8,961 nt of DNA from Capsulimonas sp. (GTDB taxonomy: Bacteria > Armatimonadota > Armatimonadia > Armatimonadales > Capsulimonadaceae), in assembly GCA_025963815.1 (NCBI GenBank), contig JAOQAA010000161.1, positions 1 through 8,961 on the forward strand, written 5' to 3'. A program made the translations under genes and the position numbers. The notes beneath the pieces were generated by a model. The model was given only the letters and a program-made list of their open reading frames with translations, searched no databases and was not told the DNA's origin. How positions within the stretch are numbered: the stretch's first letter is position 1; every line of letters starts with the position of its first letter. Shown one piece after another: positions 5,102-8,961 of this stretch.

Positions 5102-5937
5102 TAGAACGCTCCATCCTCCCAAAAGTACGCTGGGGCGTTCGGATAGGCGCTGCGCTGGAACACAATGCCGGTCGTGCTGACATTGGGCGTTTTGCCGTCG
5201 GCTTGATAGTTTTGGGCAGGAGCATGGAAGAACTTTGCGTGGCCGTCGGCCAGGAGATAGTTCGATCCGCCGTTATGACGGTTGCGCGCCACGACGTAAT
5301 TTCCCCACTCGTGAATATGGTCTCCGTACTGGGAATTGGCCACATCATCCGTGTCGGCTGTTGCGGTGTCGTTACCGGATGTTTCCACGGATCCGCCGCC
5401 GCCCTCGGCCACCAGCACCAGCTGCGCCGGCGCCTGAATACGCGCGATGGACCACGCCGGACCGAAGAACGGTCCGGACGTCAGCTGGCTGTTACCGCTC
5501 GCGCACATCACGGTCACATTCGCGACATAGCTTTTCGCCGGCTGATAGTTTGGCGTCGCGGACGGCCATGGGTTGCGCGGGGAGGGATTGAAATCGGGGC
5601 AGGAGAAAACGCCCAGCGTTTTCCCCGCCAAGGAGGTGTTGTCGCCGGGGAAGCCGCTCTTCAAATAAGAATCGATCAGAAATGGCCAGTTGACATTGCC
5701 GGTCCCCGTGGCGGCCTTGTAAGACGAAGGCGGCAGAGCTTCATCATAATCCTGCGTGTAACCAAGAACGCCAATGCCGATTTGCTTCTCATTGGAGAGG
5801 CACGAAGTCTGTCGCGCCTTCTCTCTGGCCTGTGCGAAGACAGGGAAGAGAATCGCTGCGAGAATCGCAATGATAGCGATCACAACGAGCAACTCAATAA
5901 GAGTAAATCCGAGATTGATTTTGGTGTTTTTGAGCAT
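5101..5937 (-). CDS. DUF1559-type pilin-like protein (prepilin N-terminal motif, H-x9-DG)
   Basis: A 278-residue type IV pilin-like or pseudopilin-like protein. The prepilin peptidase motif is LG/FTLIELL: cleavage after G10, F11 becomes the methylated N-terminus, and E15 is the conserved Glu5. A hydrophobic helix [18 protein letters not shown] follows, then REKARQTSC. The C-terminus has [18 protein letters not shown] (about 218-235), the H-x9-DG feature of DUF1559 proteins. Such proteins are exported and probably surface-exposed; their precise function is not known. No pilus assembly genes are present, so assembly machinery would be encoded elsewhere. ATG 5937 has a GGAAAGG site upstream. It is transcribed from 6114-6086 through a leader of about 140 bases with a strong hairpin, and is coupled to the lipoprotein gene downstream. 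Confidence 0.92.
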   Translation of the reverse strand: MLKNTKINLGFTLIELLVVIAIIAILAAILFPVFAQAREKARQTSCLSNEKQIGIGVLGYTQDYDEALPPSSYKAATGTGNVNWPFLIDSYLKSGFPGDNTSLAGKTLGVFSCPDFNPSPRNPWPSATPNYQPAKSYVANVTVMCASGNSQLTSGPFFGPAWSIARIQAPAQLVLVAEGGGGSVETSGNDTATADTDDVANSQYGDHIHEWGNYVVARNRHNGGSNYLLADGHAKFFHAPAQNYQADGKTPNVSTTGIVFQRSAYPNAPAYFWEDGAF

Positions 5938-5979
5938 TTCCGATGCCTTTCCGTGTCACGTACTGCTGAAAACGAAATA

Positions 5980-6011
5980 GCCTGGAGCATATCTTTCGAT
6001 ATGCTCCAGGC
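5980..6011 (-). promoter_or_regulatory. Leader hairpin upstream of the pilin-like gene
   Basis: CCTGGAGCATATC (5981-5993) and GATATGCTCCAGG (5998-6010) pair perfectly; an extra G-C pair at 5980/6011 makes a 14-bp stem. In the minus-strand mRNA the loop is GAAA, a very stable GNRA tetraloop. It lies 43-74 bases before the start codon and is not followed by a T run, so it is more likely an mRNA stabiliser or regulatory leader element than a terminator. Confidence 0.7.
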
Positions 6012-6031
6012 CTCGGGTTGTCCGGTCAGCG

Positions 6032-6044
6032 GGATCATTGATCT
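6032..6044. promoter_or_regulatory. Possible TetR1-type operator in the pilin-like leader
   Basis: GGATCATTGATCT matches the TetR1 operator GGATCA-N-TGATCC at 11 of 12 defined positions (the central base is free). It lies about 35-47 bases after the predicted start point of the 6114-6086 promoter. It is a single site, so chance similarity is quite possible. Confidence 0.25.
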
Positions 6045-6075
6045 TTAAATTTACCATTTAATTACTAGTAAAACT

Positions 6076-6091
6076 TATAATACGTATTATA
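6076..6091. promoter_or_regulatory. 16-bp palindrome covering the -10 box and start point
   Basis: TATAATAC/GTATTATA is a perfect 16-bp palindrome. It contains the -10 box of the leftward promoter (6091-6086) and, by symmetry, a TATAAT on the plus strand (6076-6081). It may be a repressor site or a pair of back-to-back -10 elements; no good plus-strand -35 box was found. A second palindrome, TTACTAGTAA, lies at 6062-6071. Confidence 0.5.
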
Positions 6092-6114
6092 CCGAGGGGC
6101 ATCAAGGTTGTCAA
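6086..6114 (-). promoter_or_regulatory. Consensus promoter of the pilin-like / lipoprotein operon
   Basis: On the minus strand TTGACA (6114-6109), 17 bases, TATAAT (6091-6086): an exact sigma-70 consensus. The start point is predicted near 6079. The 365-base gap 5938-6302 thus holds this promoter, its palindromes, the leader hairpin and the plus-strand terminator-like hairpin at 6236; no gene was seen in it. Confidence 0.85.
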
Positions 6115-6235
6115 CAGTGCTCGGAGATTTTTTTGGAAAGAAAGAACGTTCGAACAAATGGTCGGAACAATTTGGAATGACACAACGTCTTACTTGATGT
6201 GATCTCCTTATCTTTCCATCCTCGATGTGGTGGAG

Positions 6236-6271
6236 GCCGCCGGCGCTAGGGCTTGTCCGGCGGCTCTTTTT
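6236..6271 (+). terminator. Intrinsic terminator pointing rightward, without an obvious gene
   Basis: GCCGCCGG (6236-6243) and CCGGCGGC (6257-6264) form a perfect 8-bp stem with a 13-base loop, followed by TCTTTTTTGTC. This is a classical intrinsic terminator for plus-strand transcription. No plus-strand gene lies just upstream, so it may end a small RNA or antisense transcript. Read on the minus strand, the same stem lies about 40 bases past the thioredoxin-fold gene but lacks a U run. Confidence 0.65.
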
Positions 6272-6302
6272 TGTCTTATTCCAATTGATTAAATTATTCT
6301 AA

Positions 6303-6884
6303 TTACGCTTTGGCGGGCTCCGCCGGCTTTGCGGCGGCTTCGGCGGCCTTCGCGGCGGCTTCGGCCGCCTTCTTCTCTTCATCCGCCTTGCGCGCGGCTT
6401 CCTCTGCCGCAAGGATTGCCGAGACTTCTCTGCTCAGCACTTCCTTGGCGGCCTGGAGTTCCGCAGGGCTGTCGCCGACGATGCGGTCCAGGATCCGGCC
6501 GGTCTTTCCTGAAATGATATACAGGCTTGGGATGTGCGAAATGCCCCAGCTGCGCGTCTGGTAGAAATCGTAGTCCACCAGCAGCGAGACTTTGTCGATG
6601 CCGTTGGCGTCGGCAAACTGCTTGATCGCCTCGCGGTCGCCGGTGGCGACACCCAGGGCCGACCATTTGCTCGCCTCAATTTCGCCGGTCCAGCTTTGAA
6701 CGGTCTTCAGCACGTTCACGGACGCTGCGGTTTCGGGGGAGAAGAAAACGACAGCCAGCAGGCCCTTGGGGCGCAGCTTGGCGGTGTAGATGTAACCGCC
6801 CTTGATGTCGCAGAGACCGAAGTCGGAGACGATCTTCCCGGCTCCCGTGGATGTCCCCCCATAAAATCTATTCGTGACCGGCAT
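6303..6884 (-). CDS. Thioredoxin-fold (redoxin/TlpA-like) protein lacking CxxC, with Ala/Lys/Glu tail
   Basis: A 193-residue protein. Residues 36-157 follow the thioredoxin/peroxiredoxin layout: RPKGLLAVVFFSPETAASVN where the active-site strand and loop should be, then ALGVATGDREAIKQFADANG, LLVDYDFYQTRSWGISHIPS with the usual cis-proline (P119), and LYIISGKTGRIL. The active-site CxxC is replaced by SPETAAS (49-55), and the only cysteine is C25, so disulfide chemistry is unlikely; a structural or binding role is possible. Residues 159-193 are an Ala-rich, charged helix built partly from a repeated 7-residue unit. No signal peptide is visible. ATG 6884 has AGGAGAG 9 bases upstream. It lies 135 bases after lacI on the same strand; only a weak -10 (TAAAAT, 6943-6938) was seen between, so cotranscription with lacI is possible. 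Confidence 0.7.
   Translation of the reverse strand: MPVTNRFYGGTSTGAGKIVSDFGLCDIKGGYIYTAKLRPKGLLAVVFFSPETAASVNVLKTVQSWTGEIEASKWSALGVATGDREAIKQFADANGIDKVSLLVDYDFYQTRSWGISHIPSLYIISGKTGRILDRIVGDSPAELQAAKEVLSREVSAILAAEEAARKADEEKKAAEAAAKAAEAAAKPAEPAKA
6331..6372. repeat. 21-bp tandem repeat encoding the Ala-rich tail
   Basis: Two adjacent 21-base units, 6331-6351 and 6352-6372, differ at one base. Each begins GCGGCGGCTTCGG and encodes seven residues of the form (K/E)AAEAAA on the minus strand. Slippage here would lengthen or shorten the tail in frame. Confidence 0.75.
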
Positions 6885-7019
6885 ACTAATGCACTCTCCT
6901 GGAAATCTTGTTGTCGCGCTGGACGTTTTACCGCAAGATTTTACCCGAAATCCGCGCTGGTTCGCTATCGTCCGCGATTTCGCCGGGAAGCGGGGAGCAA
7001 GATCAAGAAGAGCGCAGGC

Positions 7020-8075
7020 TCAGTCGACGCGCGCCAGCGTTGTTCCGGCGGGAGTGATTCGGACGGGGAGTTCCTGTCCGACTGGAGGAACATCCAGGCC
7101 GTTAATTTGCCGATGCAGCAGCGTGACCGCGGCGTGCGCCAATCCTGGGATGTCCACTTCGACTGACGACAGAACGTGTTTGGCCTGCGCCGGCCAGCGC
7201 AAGCCGTCGTAACCGATCAGAGACAATTGATCGGGAACGACGATTCCCATACGCTCGCAATGTTCGAGAACCTGATATCCCAAACGATCGTGCCAGCAGA
7301 AGAGGGCAGTTGGCGGCGCCGGCTCGGCCATTAAGAAGCGCAGGGCTTGTTCGGCGTCATCGTATTTGTTGTCGTCGCTATGGATGACCCAGCGGTCTGG
7401 GATGGGAACGCCGCGCTCGGCAAGCAGCTGGCGCAGCAGGCCGATGCGCAGATCGGCGTCGCGATTTCCGCGCGGCGTGTTGCCGAGAGCCGCGATCCTG
7501 CGATGTCCCAGCGCCATAAGCTGATCCGCGACTTGTATTAAGCCGCTGACGTGATCTTCCTTGACATAGGAAAGCGCATTGCTCGTGTCCGTGCTGTTTA
7601 CCAGCACCACTGGCAGACGCGAATTGCGCAGATATGGCAGGAGTGGGTCGGCGGGCTCGGCGGCGAACAGCAAAACCCCGTCACAGCGGCCACCATTCAA
7701 ATGCCGATAGGTATCCTCCACGGATCGTTCAAAAACACAGTAGATTAGAATATCGTAGCCAAGACGTCCGCCCGCCTGCTCGATCGCCGTTGTCAGTCGA
7801 TCCATATAAAGATCGTCGGGGCTGCGCGTGCGAAATCCATTGAAGAACGTCAGGGTATGTGTACGGCCCTGCTGAAGCGATTGGACGAGCAAGTTTGGGG
7901 AGTAATCGAGATCCGCCGCCACCTTGCGGACGCGGGCCACCACGTCGTCGGAAAGCCGCCGCTGTTTGGCCTTGTCGCTGAGCACGAGCGACGCCGTGCT
8001 GACAGAGACCCCAGCCTGAGTCGCGATGTCGCTCAGGGTGGGCCGACCAGAAGATTTATACATTCTTTTTTGCAT
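7020..8075 (-). CDS. LacI-family transcriptional regulator
   Basis: A regulator of 351 residues from ATG 8075. The LacI helix-turn-helix is clear at residues 13-33 (TLSDIATQAGVSVSTASLVL), followed by the hinge region DYSPNLLVQSLQQGRTHTL (about 57-75) and a periplasmic-binding-protein-like sugar domain ending with PPTALFCWHDRLGYQVLE and DQLSLIGYDGL. The effector is unknown. In the recognition helix, V, S and L replace Tyr17, Gln18 and Arg22 of E. coli LacI. Start choice is uncertain: TTG 8090 has AAAGG 8 bases upstream but would leave a leader of about 12 bases; ATG 8063 fits family length best. It is divergent from a pilin-like gene, with three TCAA-N4-TTGA palindromes around both promoters, so it probably represses that gene and itself. 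Confidence 0.92.
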   Translation of the reverse strand: MQKRMYKSSGRPTLSDIATQAGVSVSTASLVLSDKAKQRRLSDDVVARVRKVAADLDYSPNLLVQSLQQGRTHTLTFFNGFRTRSPDDLYMDRLTTAIEQAGGRLGYDILIYCVFERSVEDTYRHLNGGRCDGVLLFAAEPADPLLPYLRNSRLPVVLVNSTDTSNALSYVKEDHVSGLIQVADQLMALGHRRIAALGNTPRGNRDADLRIGLLRQLLAERGVPIPDRWVIHSDDNKYDDAEQALRFLMAEPAPPTALFCWHDRLGYQVLEHCERMGIVVPDQLSLIGYDGLRWPAQAKHVLSSVEVDIPGLAHAAVTLLHRQINGLDVPPVGQELPVRITPAGTTLARVD

Positions 8076-8086
8076 TGGCGTCTTGC

Positions 8087-8098
8087 TCAACTATTTGA
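8087..8098. promoter_or_regulatory. Degenerate LacI-type operator at the lacI start
   Basis: TCAACTATTTGA keeps both half-sites of the palindromes at 8186 and 8233 (TCAA and TTGA) and is also preceded by TGC and followed by C. It lies just after the predicted lacI start point (about 8102), suited to autorepression. Confidence 0.5.
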
Positions 8099-8108
8099 CC
8101 TTTCTTCC

Positions 8109-8137
8109 ATTCTAACAAACGTTCGTGTCGGTGTCAA
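8109..8137 (-). promoter_or_regulatory. Promoter of the lacI-family gene
   Basis: On the minus strand TTGACA (8137-8132), 17 bases, TAGAAT (8114-8109), one base off consensus. The start point is predicted near 8102, which puts the degenerate operator right at the 5' end of the message. Confidence 0.75.
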
Positions 8138-8185
8138 GTCTGATCTTGCTGAAATCCGTCAAAAATATTTAAGAAAAAGTTGTGC

Positions 8186-8197
8186 TCAAGTACTTGA
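8186..8197. promoter_or_regulatory. LacI-type operator O1, overlapping the pilin-like -35 box
   Basis: TCAAGTACTTGA is a perfect 12-bp palindrome, preceded by TGC as at the other two sites. Its right arm overlaps the TTGACA -35 box of the divergent pilin-like gene. The centre is GTAC rather than the CG common in LacI-family operators. Confidence 0.7.
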
Positions 8198-8222
8198 CAG
8201 GATAAGAATGCTATGATACCAT
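8194..8222 (+). promoter_or_regulatory. Promoter of the second pilin-like gene
   Basis: TTGACA (8194-8199), 17 bases, TACCAT (8217-8222). The predicted start point near 8229 lies between operators O1 and O2. A TATGAT at 8212-8217 is closer to consensus but would give a 12-base spacer. Confidence 0.6.
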
Positions 8223-8232
8223 TGGTCATTGC

Positions 8233-8244
8233 TCAAGTACTTGA
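8233..8244. promoter_or_regulatory. LacI-type operator O2, downstream of the start point
   Basis: A second perfect TCAAGTACTTGA, with the preceding TTGC and following T. It is centred 47 bp from O1 and just after the predicted start point, so the pair brackets the promoter. Confidence 0.7.
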
Positions 8245-8279
8245 TCTTACCTGTACCGCGATTTCAAAGGAGATATATT

Positions 8280-8961
8280 ATGATCATCGAATCCACGCCG
8301 CGCAAAACCCGAAACGGCTTTACACTGATTGAGCTTCTCGTAGTCATTGCCATTATTGCGATACTTGCTTCCATTCTGTTTCCCGTCTTCGCCAAGGTCC
8401 GCGAGAAGGCTCGCCAGACAAGCTGTGCTTCTAATTTGAAGCAGCTTGGGCTGGGCATTATGCAATACAATCAGGACAATGACGAAACCAATCCTTATGC
8501 TTATGGCAACGGGGCGCAGCCGGATGGAACGTGGTGCTCGCAAATTATGCCGTATGTGAAAAGCGTCGGCGTCTTTGCCTGCCCGGATGACACTTACAGC
8601 CGCGGCGCGACCAACAAAGACGCTTTTGGAAATGATATTCCCGGCCAGGCGCCGCAGATCACATCTTACAGTATCACGCTTGGCGGCGGCGGCGACTGGG
8701 GCGGCGATTGGAGCGCATCCAACACCAAGCTCGCCGGCATCACTTCGCCGGCAACGACAATTGTGCTGTCCGAGCGCTGGAATGCTTACCATTTCGTCAA
8801 AGTCGGCTGGGCGCAGGACAATTGGTGCAACTCAGGCGAATACTTAAACGGTCAGAACGGCGGTCCCGCGGCGGCCACGGGGCACAGCGGAGGCTCGAAC
8901 TATGCGTTCTGCGATGGACATGTGAAGTGGCTGCGATACGAGCAGACCATCGCGCAGCAGG
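8280..8961 (+). CDS. DUF1559-type pilin-like protein, 3' end outside the window
   Basis: An open frame of 227 codons runs to the window end without a stop. It starts at ATG 8280, with a strong AAAGGAG site (8266-8272) 7 bases upstream. The prepilin motif is NG/FTLIELL with cleavage after G13 and the conserved Glu at 18, followed by the helix [27 protein letters not shown], and [35 protein letters not shown] near codons 204-219 is the H-x9-DG motif, so the protein is nearly complete here. It is a paralogue of the protein at 5101-5937, closest in the N-terminal 65 residues and different in the middle. It would be an exported, membrane-anchored pilin-like protein of unknown role. Control by the divergent LacI-type regulator is inferred from the operators bracketing its promoter. 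Confidence 0.93.
   Translation, partial: MIIESTPRKTRNGFTLIELLVVIAIIAILASILFPVFAKVREKARQTSCASNLKQLGLGIMQYNQDNDETNPYAYGNGAQPDGTWCSQIMPYVKSVGVFACPDDTYSRGATNKDAFGNDIPGQAPQITSYSITLGGGGDWGGDWSASNTKLAGITSPATTIVLSERWNAYHFVKVGWAQDNWCNSGEYLNGQNGGPAAATGHSGGSNYAFCDGHVKWLRYEQTIAQQ

Noticed and set aside
4058..5122. TTG start at 5122 for the lipoprotein
   Set aside because: It would add seven residues before a good signal peptide; the ATG at 5101 with GGAG at 7 bases and a TAATG overlap is better supported.
5203..6048. Plus-strand open frame of 281 residues
   Set aside because: It is antisense to the pilin-like gene, whose prepilin and H-x9-DG motifs establish the coding strand.
6158..6202. Fourteen-codon plus-strand frame before the orphan terminator
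   Set aside because: It has no ribosome site at a suitable distance and no sign of coding selection.
8247..8792. Minus-strand open frame of 181 residues
   Set aside because: It is antisense to the second pilin-like gene, which has clear family motifs and a strong ribosome site on the plus strand.

Overview
The window looks like chromosomal DNA of a GC-rich, free-living bacterium, most probably an Armatimonadota member (Capsulimonas-like). The main clue is two type IV pilin-like proteins with an N-terminal [16 protein letters not shown] helix, the following [17 protein letters not shown] segment and a C-terminal H-x9-DG motif (DUF1559 type). These are greatly expanded in Armatimonadota and Planctomycetes, and this wording of the motif is typical of the former. 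The assignment rests on family knowledge, not on a search. Promoters are of ordinary sigma-70 type, several with exact TTGACA-N17-TATAAT sequences.

Left part (1-3930): a tandemly duplicated regulator/oxidoreductase module. Each copy has a TetR-family regulator on the plus strand and a divergent short-chain dehydrogenase (SDR) on the minus strand, separated by a 142-base control region. Copy 1 is cut by the window edge: only the first 8 codons of its SDR are visible, followed by TetR1 (169-744). Copy 2 is complete: TetR2 (3242-3817) and SDR2 (3099-2347), followed on the same strand by an F420-reductase-like NAD(P)-binding protein (2161-1559) and a SnoaL/ketosteroid-isomerase-like protein (1482-1084). 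In both control regions one operator lies in the 17-base spacer of the SDR promoter and the other covers the TetR start point. The half-site is GGATCA in copy 1 and GGGTCG in copy 2, with symmetric compensating changes, and the two TetR recognition helices differ as well. This looks like duplication followed by a split in DNA-binding specificity.

Middle part (4015-6114): a minus-strand operon from a consensus promoter at 6114-6086 through a long structured leader. It encodes a DUF1559 pilin-like protein (5937-5101) and, overlapping its stop codon as TAATG, a lipoprotein that resembles SsuA/TauA/NMT1 substrate-binding proteins (5101-4058). No permease or ATPase is present. A strong hairpin at 4015-4040 separates it from TetR2.

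Right part (6236-8961): a thioredoxin-fold protein without a CxxC motif and with an Ala/Lys/Glu-rich tail (6884-6303), a LacI-family regulator (start at 8075, or at TTG 8090) and a divergent second DUF1559 pilin-like gene (8280 to the window end). The region between the last two holds two perfect TCAAGTACTTGA palindromes bracketing the pilin promoter, and a degenerate third one just after the lacI start point. The simplest reading is a LacI-type switch controlling the pilin gene and itself.

No rRNA, tRNA, CRISPR array, insertion-sequence transposase or phage gene was seen.
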